DNA of 64,000 nt from assembly GCA_040756515.1 (NCBI GenBank), contig JBFLYW010000001.1:62001-126000 (forward strand), given 5' to 3'. Position 1 is the stretch's first letter, and each line of letters begins with the position of its first letter. Of the stretch, positions 38,389 to 47,198 are shown in pieces. The stretch is from DSXH01 sp020724325 (GTDB lineage: Bacteria; Bacteroidota; Ignavibacteria; Ignavibacteriales; Melioribacteraceae). A model generated the notes under the pieces. That model ran no database searches, was not told the DNA's origin, and saw only the letters and a list, made by a program, of their open reading frames with translations. Position numbers and translations under genes: made by a program.

Positions 38389-41300
38389 TTATTCTCCTTC
38401 CTTCATCCAGTCCGCCATTTTAGAAACTTCGAGTTTCCCTTTTTTAAGCGCACGTTCTTTCATCATTGCAAATAGAATGGGCGTAACTACAAGCACATGT
38501 ATAGCGCTTGTAAGCAATCCCCCAATCAAAGGGGCTGTTAACGGTTTCATAACGTCGGAACCGGTACCCGTTGCCCACATTATAGGAATTAAACCTACCA
38601 TTGAGGTACCAACGGTCATCAATTTTGGTCTAAGTCTGAGAACGGAACCTTCAACAGTCGCTTCATAGATATCTTTATTTGTGATATGACCCCGTTCACC
38701 TTTGTGAAATGCTCTTAATCTTTTGTCTAGAGCCTCGTGCAAATAAACTACCATTACCACACCGGTTTCAACGGCTACACCATAGAGTGCAATAAAACCC
38801 ACCCAGACCGCGACTGAAAAATTGTAACCGAGGATGTAGATCATATACATTCCGCCAATAAGAGCAAACGGAACTGAAAGCATCACAACCCCGGCTTCTA
38901 AATAATCTTTTAGAGTAAAATAAAGAAGCACAAATATTATCAGGAATACGACCGGCATAATTATTTGCATAGTCTGCTGTGCGCGAACCTTACTTTCATA
39001 CTGACCGCTCCATGTATAAGAATATCCGGCGGGTAATTTTAAACCCTCAGCAATTACATCTTTTGCGTCAACCATAACACTGCCCATATCACGGCCACGC
39101 GTGTTCATAAAAACTATCGAGCGAAGCATTCCGTTTTCACTGCTTATCATTGGAGGACCGGTAACTAAATTGATTTCTGCTAATTCTGAAAGGGGTAAAT
39201 AAGTAACTGCACTTTGATTTGTGTTAGTAAGAGAAAAATCATTTTGTGAAATTGGCGCTTGAGGAATAATACCAGCTTGGTTTGAATTCCCCATCGAGGA
39301 GGACATTCCACCAGTATTTCCCTTGCTCATTCCACCGCTCATCGAACTGAACGAGGATTGAGCCGTCATAGGGTTCGATAAAGTAACCGGAACTATTAAG
39401 CTTTTTAACTCATCAATATTATTTCGATAATCTTTTTGATAGCGCATTCTTATAGGGAAGCGCATTCTTCCATCTATAACAATTCCTAGATTCTGTCCGC
39501 CGATTGCCGTTTCAATAATATCTTGAAGATCACGTATGTTTACACCATATCGAGCGGCAAGACCGCGCTTGATATTAATATCGAGATAGTAACCGTTCTG
39601 CACTCTTTCGGCAACAACATCTGCCGCGCCATTTACTTCCTTTAATAAATTTTCAGCCTTGATGGCATATGTTTCAAGCGTATCGAGATCTGGACCAAAG
39701 ATTTTGAATCCAATATCAGTCCTCACTCCCGTTGAAAGCATATTAATTCTATTTATAATCGGTTGTGTCCACCCATTTCTTACTCCCGGAATCTGAAGTT
39801 TTGAATCAAGCTCGGCAATTATATCTTGTTTTGATATTCCAGGCCGCCACTCGTCCTTTGGTTTTAACATTATTATTGTTTCAATCATACTTAAAGGTGC
39901 ATTGTCCGTTGGAGTTTCCGCTCTTCCGGTTTTACCAAGAACATGATGAACTTCGGGAACCGATTTAATGATCTTGTCTTGTTCTTTTAATATTCGGTTT
40001 ACTTCCGTAATTGATGCCCCAGGTAATGTAACGGGCATATAAAGAATAGAACCTTCATCCAGCGGCGGCATAAACTCGCTACCCGTGTTAAGAATCATCG
40101 GAACAGTTATTAATAGCGCAATTACATTTATTGCTATTGTAGTTTTCCGGTGCTTTAGCACCCAATGAATGACCGGTTCATAAATTTTTATAAAAAATCT
40201 TGTAGATGGGTTTTTTTCTTCCGGGCGGAATTTACCGCGCATCAGCATTGTCATTAAAACAGGAATAAGTGAGATCACAACAATGGCGGCGCCTATCATG
40301 GTGAATGATTTTGTGAAAGCGAGAGGTTTAAACATTTTCCCCTCTTGGCCGGTTAAAAGAAATACTGGGAGAAACGAAACAAGTATTATCAATTCTGAAA
40401 AAAATATTGCTCTACCTACTTGTTTTGCTGAGTCTATTGAGATTTTCTTGTATTCTTCTTTTGAGAGTTGCCCTTTTGCTTCGATGGCCTTTGCGATGTT
40501 ACGATAAGCATTCTCAACTAGTACAATGGAAGAGTCTACTATAACTCCTATCGCTAAAATAATTCCGCCTAGACTCATAATATTTGATGTAATATCAAAC
40601 ATGTACATAAGAATAAAAGAGATTAGAACTGCTATTGGAATTTCAATGAGTATCCTAACAATACTTCGCCAATGCAGTAAAAATATGGCTACCATAATCG
40701 AAACAGTGATAGCTGCTTCAATCAAAGCTCTATCTAAAGTGCCAATGGCTTCCGCAATTAAAGTGCTTCTGTCATAAGAAGAAATTATCTCAACACCAGG
40801 AGGAAGGCCGGGTGAGATTTCCTTTATTTTCTCTTTTACTCGTTGAATTACGTTTTGGGCGTTTTCAGCGTTTCTCATTACAATTATCCCACCAACAACT
40901 TCACCTTCACCATTTTTCTCTAGTGCACCGCGGCGAATATCACCGCCTAATGAAATTGTTGCAACATTTTTTATCAGTATTGGAATTCCATTAGCTGAGG
41001 TTTTTATAACAGTATTTTCAATGTCATCTCTCGACTGGATGTAACCTTGCCCGCGAATAAAATATTCAGCATCGCTTATCTCAATAATTTTTCCACCGAC
41101 CTCATTATTGCTACGTTGAACAGCATTCACAACATCAGATACTGTTAAGTTGTACGCTCGTAAATCTGTGGGATTAACATCAACTTGATATTGCTTTACA
41201 AACCCGCCAATGCTTGCAACTTCTGCAACTCCATCTACAGATGATAATTTGTAACGAATATACCAATCTTGAACCGCACGAAGTGTTCCAAGATCATATC

Positions 41301-41742
41301 CTTTTCCTTCAACTGTGTACCAATAAACATGTCCAACACCGGTTCCATCAGGACCAAGAGAAGGCACCACACCGGAAGGCAACTGAGCTTGAATTGTATT
41401 CATCCTTTCAAGCACGCGTGTGCGGGCAAAGTATGTATCAACTCCATCTTCAAATACAACAAAGACGAAAGACATTCCAAACATCGAGGATGCTCGAACT
41501 GCTTTAACTTTAGGCAAACCTTGTAAGCCGGAAACGATAGGATATGTAACTTGATCTTCTATTATCTGTGGAGAGCGTCCCATCCATTCAGTAAATACAA
41601 TTACTTGATTTTCAGAAAGGTCGGGTATAGCATCAACCGGCAAATTAACAACGCTGTAAATTCCAAATCCGATTACTATAAGATAAAGTAGAATTACAAT
41701 AAATCTGTTGTTCGCGGACCAATCAATAATTTTTTCAATCAT
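38389..41742 (-). CDS. cusA: heavy-metal RND efflux pump, CusA type (Cu/Ag)
   Basis: A 1117-residue inner-membrane pump of the HME-RND family. TM4 carries LAIGVIVDSSIVLVENAYRN (about 396-415), the pattern of Cu(I)/Ag(I) pumps. Periplasmic segments LYMPVTLPG and INMLSTGVRTDIG match regions that hold Met ligands in E. coli CusA. It is some 70 residues longer than usual: a Ser/Gly/Met/Asn-rich insert (about residues 790-850, with SSMSGGMSKGNTGGMSSSMG) lies in the second porter domain. It is the first gene of the minus-strand operon, with a sigma-54-like promoter 150 bases upstream. Confidence 0.93.
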   Translation of the reverse strand: MIEKIIDWSANNRFIVILLYLIVIGFGIYSVVNLPVDAIPDLSENQVIVFTEWMGRSPQIIEDQVTYPIVSGLQGLPKVKAVRASSMFGMSFVFVVFEDGVDTYFARTRVLERMNTIQAQLPSGVVPSLGPDGTGVGHVYWYTVEGKGYDLGTLRAVQDWYIRYKLSSVDGVAEVASIGGFVKQYQVDVNPTDLRAYNLTVSDVVNAVQRSNNEVGGKIIEISDAEYFIRGQGYIQSRDDIENTVIKTSANGIPILIKNVATISLGGDIRRGALEKNGEGEVVGGIIVMRNAENAQNVIQRVKEKIKEISPGLPPGVEIISSYDRSTLIAEAIGTLDRALIEAAITVSIMVAIFLLHWRSIVRILIEIPIAVLISFILMYMFDITSNIMSLGGIILAIGVIVDSSIVLVENAYRNIAKAIEAKGQLSKEEYKKISIDSAKQVGRAIFFSELIILVSFLPVFLLTGQEGKMFKPLAFTKSFTMIGAAIVVISLIPVLMTMLMRGKFRPEEKNPSTRFFIKIYEPVIHWVLKHRKTTIAINVIALLITVPMILNTGSEFMPPLDEGSILYMPVTLPGASITEVNRILKEQDKIIKSVPEVHHVLGKTGRAETPTDNAPLSMIETIIMLKPKDEWRPGISKQDIIAELDSKLQIPGVRNGWTQPIINRINMLSTGVRTDIGFKIFGPDLDTLETYAIKAENLLKEVNGAADVVAERVQNGYYLDINIKRGLAARYGVNIRDLQDIIETAIGGQNLGIVIDGRMRFPIRMRYQKDYRNNIDELKSLIVPVTLSNPMTAQSSFSSMSGGMSKGNTGGMSSSMGNSNQAGIIPQAPISQNDFSLTNTNQSAVTYLPLSELAEINLVTGPPMISSENGMLRSIVFMNTRGRDMGSVMVDAKDVIAEGLKLPAGYSYTWSGQYESKVRAQQTMQIIMPVVFLIIFVLLYFTLKDYLEAGVVMLSVPFALIGGMYMIYILGYNFSVAVWVGFIALYGVAVETGVVMVVYLHEALDKRLRAFHKGERGHITNKDIYEATVEGSVLRLRPKLMTVGTSMVGLIPIMWATGTGSDVMKPLTAPLIGGLLTSAIHVLVVTPILFAMMKERALKKGKLEVSKMADWMKEGE

Positions 41743-41890
41743 TTATTCTCTCCGAAAAGTGTGGTCGTTTTTTTAATAACGGGAAATAGCGAATAAAGTT
41801 TAAAAAGAATAAATCCAATCATTGCCGAGTAAACTATACACCAAATAAGCCGTTCCACGATGTTAAACTTTCATTTTTGAATAGAAATAA

Positions 41891-41908
41891 ACCAACAAGT
41901 ATGCCACA
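41891..41908 (-). promoter_or_regulatory. sigma-54-like promoter of cus operon
   Basis: On the minus strand it reads TGTGGCATACTTGTTGGT: TGGCAT at -24 and TTGG at -12, with the two GG pairs 12 bases apart. The consensus TTGC is TTGG here. The predicted start is about 138 bases upstream of cusA. The gene next upstream encodes an NtrC-type activator. Confidence 0.55.
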
Positions 41909-41958
41909 CTAAAAGCTTGCTTTTTGCCTAGAATCGTGGTGTCGATCTTACAATCCTT

Positions 41959-41990
41959 AAAGAATCTTTAAATGAATTAAAGATTCTTAA
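41959..41990. promoter_or_regulatory. inverted-repeat activator site upstream of cus promoter
   Basis: AAGAATCTTTAA (41960-41971) and TTAAAGATTCTT (41977-41988) are perfect inverted repeats, 12 bp each, five bases apart. They lie about 55-95 bp upstream of the sigma-54-like promoter, just past the stop codon of the activator gene. A related element stands at the same distance from the 27903 promoter. Confidence 0.6.
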
Positions 41991-42002
41991 AAATATCGTA
42001 GT

Positions 42003-43355
42003 TTATTCCGGCTTAGTAAGCTTATAGTTCTCGATTTTTGAATAAAGTGTAGGGAGAGAGATTCCAAGTATTTCTGCGGCTTTAGGTTTACTCCATTTTG
42101 TAAATTCCAAAACAGAAGAGATATGTTTTTTCTCAAGTTCCGCAAGAGTAAGATTAATTGGAAATGAGGAAGATTCTGAGAATTGATTTTTAAGTAATAT
42201 GTGTTGTTTTAGAAGAACATCTCCATTGGTTAAAACCACAGCTTGTATAAGAGTATTTTCAAGTTCACGCACATTGCCAGTCCAATCGTGTTCTTGTAGC
42301 ATACTCAAAACATCATCAGAGACTTTAAGAACATTTTTGTGAAGTTCACGATTGATCTTTTGCAATAAGAAATTTATAAGCAGTGGTATATCATCTTTTC
42401 TTTGACGAAGCGGTGGTAGTTCTATTTTGACAACATTCAAACGGTAAAAGAGATCCTCGCGGAATTTCTTTTCTTTTACAAGCTGATCAATATTTCTGTT
42501 TGTAGCGGTAATGATTCTTGCTTTCATTGGAATAACAGATTCGCCACCAACACGCTCAAATTCTTTTTCTTGCAAAACGCGGAGTAGTTTTACTTGAAGA
42601 TGCTGCGACATTTCGGATATTTCATCAAGAAAGATTGTGCCGTTTCCAGCAAGTTCAAACTTTCCTTTTTTTGTTCTATCGGCACCGGTAAATGAGCCTT
42701 TCTCATGTCCAAATAATTCGCTTTCAAGAAGAGATTCAGTTATAGCAGTGCAGTTAACCGCAACAAATGGATCAGCTTTTGTAACTCCGCTGTAATGTAT
42801 TGATTTGGCAACTAGTTCTTTACCGGTTCCACTTTCCCCATGTAATAAAACTGTAACTCGATTTGCAGAAACTTGTCCAATTATTTTATAAACTTCTCTC
42901 ATCAGTTTAGACTTACCAATGATTCTTTTTTCAGGCTGGAACTCCTCGACTTGATCTACAATAAGTGAATCAATTCTTTCGCTGAGAGTTTTAGATTCAA
43001 GGGCGCGCGCAATTGTAACTTTGAGTCGCTCAATATCGAGAGGCTTTTCAAGATAATCATAAGCTCCGTTTTGCATTGCATCAATCGTAGTCTGAACATC
43101 ATCATGCGCTGTTATTAAAATTATTTTTGTGAGCGGATCTACCTCTTTTGCTTTCTTTAGAAGTTCGAGTCCGGTTAGATTGGGCATTTTGATATCGGAG
43201 ATGATTAAATCCGGTTGTTGATTTTGAATAATACCGAAACCAATTTTTCCATCTTCTGCAGAGAGAACAGAATAGCCAAGTCGTTTCAAATAATTTGTTA
43301 GCGTCTGACGAATTGATTCGTCATCATCTATTACTAGAATTTTTTCCATAGTCAT
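42003..43355 (-). CDS. NtrC-family sigma-54 response regulator
   Basis: A 450-residue activator. The receiver domain (about 4-120) has the acidic pocket DDD (10-12) and phospho-Asp54 in IISDIKMPN. The AAA+ domain (about 145-370) has Walker A GESGTGKE, the sigma-54 loop GSFTGA (a variant of GAFTGA) and Walker B GTIFLDEI. A Fis-type HTH ends the protein (WSKPKAAEILGISLPTLYSKI). It should drive sigma-54 promoters in the copper block. It overlaps the kinase gene by 32 bases. It resembles ZraR/HydG-type regulators. Confidence 0.93.
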   Translation of the reverse strand: MTMEKILVIDDDESIRQTLTNYLKRLGYSVLSAEDGKIGFGIIQNQQPDLIISDIKMPNLTGLELLKKAKEVDPLTKIILITAHDDVQTTIDAMQNGAYDYLEKPLDIERLKVTIARALESKTLSERIDSLIVDQVEEFQPEKRIIGKSKLMREVYKIIGQVSANRVTVLLHGESGTGKELVAKSIHYSGVTKADPFVAVNCTAITESLLESELFGHEKGSFTGADRTKKGKFELAGNGTIFLDEISEMSQHLQVKLLRVLQEKEFERVGGESVIPMKARIITATNRNIDQLVKEKKFREDLFYRLNVVKIELPPLRQRKDDIPLLINFLLQKINRELHKNVLKVSDDVLSMLQEHDWTGNVRELENTLIQAVVLTNGDVLLKQHILLKNQFSESSSFPINLTLAELEKKHISSVLEFTKWSKPKAAEILGISLPTLYSKIENYKLTKPE

Positions 43356-45087
43356 TCAAAGGTAATTTAATTTCGAAAATTGTTTCTCCGGGACGTGATG
43401 AAAATAGCGCAAACTTGCCATTATGTTGTTCAATAATTTTTTGAGAAATAGATAAGCCTAGTCCGGTTCCCGATACTTTAGTAGTAAAGAATGGATCGAA
43501 TATATTGTCGGGTTCTTCAACCCCACAGCCATCGTCAGTTAAGCGAATGATAAGATAATTATCAGATAAGTGAGAAAAGATTGTAATTGTTCCAGTTTTC
43601 GTGATAGCGTCTATTGAGTTTTGAATCATATTAAGAAAAACTTGCTTAAGTTTATCTTCGTCACCTACAAATTCAATATCGGCTGTATTATTTATAAACG
43701 AAATCTGTTTTTGATTTGAATCCGGCTCTACTTGATGAAATATCTCGTCAACAATTTTTCTAAGATTAAGATTAGAAAATCTGAGCGGCGCAGTTCGGGA
43801 TACTTGTAGAACCTCCTTAACAAGTTCAGTAAGGCGATTAATTTCTTTGCCAATGATATGAAATGCTTCTTTATCTTCCGGACTAAGTGAAAGTGTTTGA
43901 TTCAGGATATCGACATTCATTTTAATAGAAGTGAGGGGTGTTTTGATTTCATGAGCAAGAACAGCGGACATTTTACCAAGTGCGGCGAACTTTTCTGAAC
44001 GGATTATTTCCGCTTCCAGTATTTTCCTTTCTGCAATATTTCTATCCAACGAAACAGCCATATCATTGAAAGCTTTGGATAATTCTCCAATCTCATCGCT
44101 TGAATTGTATTCAACATTTACTTCAAAATTACCTTTTCCAATTTCCAAAGCTTTTTCTTTAAGTAATGTAATCGGCTGTGCAATCATTCTGGATATTATG
44201 AAAGACATGCTTATGCTTACTATTACCCCAATGAATACGCTTATTAAAAAGAAACGAATCATTTCTTGTATGGAATTGATATTAAAAATAATTCTTCCAA
44301 GTGGAATTTGAACGAGCAGAATAATGATTGGGACTACAACAATTGCGGAAAACACTATTTTTTTGTTCAGACTAAAGCTGTGAACTTTATGAATCGCGTA
44401 TGGGAACATATTGTATTTCCCAATTGCAATTGCTGTGAAGAAAATAAATCCGATTAAAAATGCAAGTGGGCTTATTTCAACAAGGTAATAGAACCCGAGA
44501 ATCCAGGGAAGAAATAATCCAAAGATAAAAGTTGCAATATTAGTTATGATTAGCCCAAATAAATAAAATAGTAACTGATTACGAAGATTAGAGTCTTGTG
44601 CTGATTTGAGTTTTTGAATTATCCATATTGAATTTAGCACGATAAGAAATAAATACCAGAACAGGAATAATGGATATAATGAGGAGAACTCTGCAGAAAA
44701 TATTTCCATGTGAGCGTGAGATTCATGTATAAAATTTCCATTCCACAATAGAATTAAAAGAAATGTTGAAGGAATGATTATTAACAATCCGCGTATTATG
44801 CCAATCTCTTTTTGAATAGGATAATTCCAAGAAAAGAAAGTAATTGATACGAGAATCATTAAAAGAAGTGAATGGCAAGAAATGTCAAGAGCCGTTACAT
44901 CGTAAGATGGCATCAGAACAAAGTGAACTGTATGAGAGACCAAGTAAGCAATTACTAATACAAGAGTAAGGATGAATAGTTTTGATGTAATCGCTGTTGA
45001 TGAACGGGAATAAATGATAAAAATAAGCCCCACCGCAGCAATGAAAGATGCAAGAAGAAATAATATCTGAGTAAAATCAAAGTGCAT
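43324..45087 (-). CDS. membrane sensor histidine kinase of cus regulator
   Basis: A 587-residue kinase with about seven N-terminal TM helices (1-220), two more flanking TM segments (about 230-305), a HAMP domain (about 300-350: QPITLLKEKALEIGKGNFEV), HisKA with the phospho-His in SAVLAHEIKTPLTSI (about 376) and HATPase (DDGCGVEEPDNIFDPFFTTK, GTGLGLSISQKI). It pairs with the NtrC-type regulator that overlaps its 3' end. The Met- and His-containing loops could sense metal, but no motif proves it. Confidence 0.9.
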   Translation of the reverse strand: MHFDFTQILFLLASFIAAVGLIFIIYSRSSTAITSKLFILTLVLVIAYLVSHTVHFVLMPSYDVTALDISCHSLLLMILVSITFFSWNYPIQKEIGIIRGLLIIIPSTFLLILLWNGNFIHESHAHMEIFSAEFSSLYPLFLFWYLFLIVLNSIWIIQKLKSAQDSNLRNQLLFYLFGLIITNIATFIFGLFLPWILGFYYLVEISPLAFLIGFIFFTAIAIGKYNMFPYAIHKVHSFSLNKKIVFSAIVVVPIIILLVQIPLGRIIFNINSIQEMIRFFLISVFIGVIVSISMSFIISRMIAQPITLLKEKALEIGKGNFEVNVEYNSSDEIGELSKAFNDMAVSLDRNIAERKILEAEIIRSEKFAALGKMSAVLAHEIKTPLTSIKMNVDILNQTLSLSPEDKEAFHIIGKEINRLTELVKEVLQVSRTAPLRFSNLNLRKIVDEIFHQVEPDSNQKQISFINNTADIEFVGDEDKLKQVFLNMIQNSIDAITKTGTITIFSHLSDNYLIIRLTDDGCGVEEPDNIFDPFFTTKVSGTGLGLSISQKIIEQHNGKFALFSSRPGETIFEIKLPLNDYGKNSSNR

Positions 45088-45230
45088 TAATTTTCTTTTT
45101 TGTGTTAGTTGAAAATAAGTGTTGGCAAATAGGAAGTAAAGCGGGACTAGGAAAAATGTCTCGTTTTACCAACCTATAACGCTGTGTATGTAATGAATTA
45201 ATTGATTAATTCATTCATAAATTAGAAAAA
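45088..45230. other. short gap with AT palindrome
   Basis: TGAATTAAT-TG-ATTAATTCA (about 45194-45213) is a perfect palindrome between the kinase start and the integrase stop. It is perhaps a regulatory site or the end of the integrase transcript. No gene is present. Confidence 0.4.
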
Positions 45231-46274
45231 TCACAAAAGATTAACCGCATCTCTCAGATTCTGCTGTTGAAGGTGACTGTAAATTTGTGTTGTTGCTAAA
45301 TCTTCATGGCCAAGTAATTCTTTAATGATATAAAGAGAAACTCCTTTTTGAGCAAGCAAAGAGGCGAATGAATGACGCAAAGTATGGAAATGGATTTTAT
45401 CGTTAAGATTTGACTTGCGAACTATTTTTTTGAATTGTTTACTGATAGATTCTTGATAAAGAATATTATTCCTAATTCTGTAAAAAACTAATTCATGTGG
45501 TTGATGGGTATTAGAATTGGAACGACTCAATAAAATTGATCTTACTTTTTCATTCATAGGAACAATCCTTTCTTTTTTGTTCTTAGTTAGAAATTGATCT
45601 GAGCACTTAACAGTGATTTGATTCTGAAAAAAGTTGATCCAATCCCAACGCATATTTATTAATTCACCAAGTCGTAATCCAGTATAGAAGCCAACCGTAA
45701 AAATATCTTTAAGATGTTGATATGAAGTATTTGCTAAAATGATTAGTAATTCCTCTTCCAGGAGAAACACAGGAAAGGACTTTGGAATTTTAGGAAATTT
45801 AACCTTTGTGAATGGATTGATTGGAATGTAATTCCATTCAACGGCTTTATTAAATGCTGCTTTCAGTGTGCGGTAGTAATGATGTGCGCCTCTTTGAGTC
45901 CGATGGAAAGTTGAGTAAATAAATTTATCAATTGTTTTTATTTCAATTTCACTGAGTAGAGGATTTCCACAGAAGGAAGTAAATTGTTTGAAGGAAAACG
46001 CAATTGAATCAAGATACTTTTTTGATTTTGCAGGAAAACAGTAGTCCAAATATTCATCTTTGAATTCTGAAAGAGTGATTGTATTTTTAGCTATTGTTAT
46101 TTGAGAAATTGTAGAATCAACATCCGAAGGGTTTTGATAAGTTCTCTTAAATGTTTTTAAGAATTTTAATGCTTCTTGTTCGCTTGTTTGTTTAGTGGAA
46201 CGAGTAGTTCTTTTACCATTTTCGAAAAATACTATTTGGTAATAGGGTGACTTATCATTTTTTGCTAGGAACAT
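45231..46274 (-). CDS. tyrosine recombinase at island end
   Basis: A 347-residue integrase of the same subgroup as the one at 5403, but without repeat insertions. It has a short N-terminal arm-binding part (about 1-60), a core-binding domain (70-160) and a catalytic domain with Arg in TGLRLGEL (about 201), HTLRH (about 297-301), LGH (about 323) and Tyr in QIYSHL (about 332). I start at the ATG at 46274, six bases after AAGGAG; a TTG at 46280 is in frame. It lies 80 bases from a tRNA-Arg fragment, the likely attachment site, so it is the best candidate for the enzyme that inserted the island. Confidence 0.9.
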   Translation of the reverse strand: MFLAKNDKSPYYQIVFFENGKRTTRSTKQTSEQEALKFLKTFKRTYQNPSDVDSTISQITIAKNTITLSEFKDEYLDYCFPAKSKKYLDSIAFSFKQFTSFCGNPLLSEIEIKTIDKFIYSTFHRTQRGAHHYYRTLKAAFNKAVEWNYIPINPFTKVKFPKIPKSFPVFLLEEELLIILANTSYQHLKDIFTVGFYTGLRLGELINMRWDWINFFQNQITVKCSDQFLTKNKKERIVPMNEKVRSILLSRSNSNTHQPHELVFYRIRNNILYQESISKQFKKIVRKSNLNDKIHFHTLRHSFASLLAQKGVSLYIIKELLGHEDLATTQIYSHLQQQNLRDAVNLL

Positions 46275-46290
46275 TTTCAACTCCTTCCCG

Positions 46291-46310
46291 TGTATGGAGT
46301 TGTATGGAGT
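46291..46310. repeat. tandem 10-bp repeats between integrase and att site
   Basis: TGTATGGAGT occurs twice in direct tandem (46291-46300 and 46301-46310), 45 bp before the tRNA fragment. This is a place where integrase arm-type binding sites are often found. Confidence 0.5.
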
Positions 46311-46354
46311 TCCAAAAAATCCTTTATTTTTAGAAAGAATTCCCAGATTCCCTA

Positions 46355-46399
46355 TGACTACGGATCAGAAGGTTTGGGGTTCGAATCCCTACGGGTGTA
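46355..46399 (+). other. 3' fragment of tRNA-Arg(ACG): probable att site
   Basis: The sequence has the anticodon arm TGA-CTACGGA-TCA (anticodon ACG), a variable loop, a T arm (TGGGGTTCGAATCCCTA) and the acceptor 3' strand ending CGGGTGT-A. There is no D arm or acceptor 5' strand upstream; the bases before 46355 are unrelated. So only the 3' half of a tRNA-Arg gene remains, as is left at one end of an element that integrated into a tRNA gene. The intact copy is expected at the other end, beyond the left edge of the window. Confidence 0.75.
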
Positions 46400-46413
46400 C
46401 TACTTTCGAGTGT

Positions 46414-46489
46414 AGAATGCAGAATGAAGAACTTAGAATTAAATTCTTCATTCTACACTCTTCACTCTACGCTCTTCATTCTGCATTCT
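46414..46489. repeat. 17-bp inverted repeat between tRNA fragment and tRNA-Arg
   Basis: AGAATGCAGAATGAAGA (46414-46430) and its exact complement (46473-46489) enclose further copies of TTCATTCTACACTC-type microrepeats. The type is common between genes in this group. It would form a hairpin in RNA read through this spacer. Confidence 0.65.
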
Positions 46490-46494
46490 TTTTT

Positions 46495-46568
46495 GCGCCC
46501 GTAGCTCAACTGGACAGAGCATGTGACTTCGGATCACAGGGTTGAGGGTTCGAGTCCTTCCGGGCGTA
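46495..46568 (+). tRNA. tRNA-Arg(TCG)
   Basis: A full cloverleaf: acceptor GCGCCCG with CGGGCGT (one G-T pair), D arm from TAGCTCAACTGGACAGAGC, anticodon arm TGTGA-CTTCGGA-TCACA with anticodon TCG, and T arm GAGGGTTCGAGTCCTTC. CCA is not encoded. It marks the start of the ordinary chromosome to the right of the island. Confidence 0.92.
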
Positions 46569-46637
46569 CTTTTATACGTAAGAAATTTTTAAGAAAATTA
46601 ATTTTCGTTTCATAATTATCAATTTTCTGCTGACAAT

Positions 46638-47108
46638 ATGATCTTTCAAGAGCATGTTTATAAATTTATGTTTGCAGCACTTCAGGAAGCTGAAAAAGCG
46701 ATAGATTATGATGAAGTACCTGTTGGAGCTGTTGTTGTTCACAACAATAAAATTATTGGAAGAGGTTTTAATCAAACGGAGAGATTAAAGGATTCCACCG
46801 CACACGCAGAAATGATTGCGATTACAGCCGCGTCCAATAACCTTCAAAATAAATTTCTTGATGAATGCGATTTATACGTAACAGTAGAACCATGTGTAAT
46901 GTGCACCGGTGCTGTCTTATTAGCAAGGATACGAAACATTTACTTTGGAACTTTCGAACCGAAATTTGGTGCGTGCGGATCATTATTTAATATAATTGAA
47001 AGCGGAAAGTACAATCACAAACCAAATCTATTCTCCGGAATTTATGCCGATGAAGCAAAAGCCCTGATGGAAAATTATTTTTTTAAGAAAAGAGCTGCTA
47101 ATAATTAA
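46638..47108 (+). CDS. tadA: tRNA adenosine deaminase
   Basis: A 156-residue deaminase that converts A34 to inosine in tRNA-Arg(ACG). The zinc site is HAEM (His and catalytic Glu, about 55-58) and PCVMC (about 84-88). Length and the EVPVGAVVV opening match TadA. The neighbouring attachment fragment is of tRNA-Arg(ACG), the very substrate of this enzyme, which makes an intact copy of that tRNA elsewhere likely. Confidence 0.94.
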   Translation: MIFQEHVYKFMFAALQEAEKAIDYDEVPVGAVVVHNNKIIGRGFNQTERLKDSTAHAEMIAITAASNNLQNKFLDECDLYVTVEPCVMCTGAVLLARIRNIYFGTFEPKFGACGSLFNIIESGKYNHKPNLFSGIYADEAKALMENYFFKKRAANN

Positions 47109-47198
47109 TTTAAAAATTCGATTTGTCTATAAAACCATTTCTAATTAACTTTGTTTCGTAAATAATTTCTAAACATCTAACCATTTTTTATAAATTAT

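Noticed and set aside
46355..46399. Complete second tRNA-Arg gene
   Set aside because: The anticodon and T arms are fine, but there is no D arm and no acceptor 5' strand upstream, so it is a fragment.
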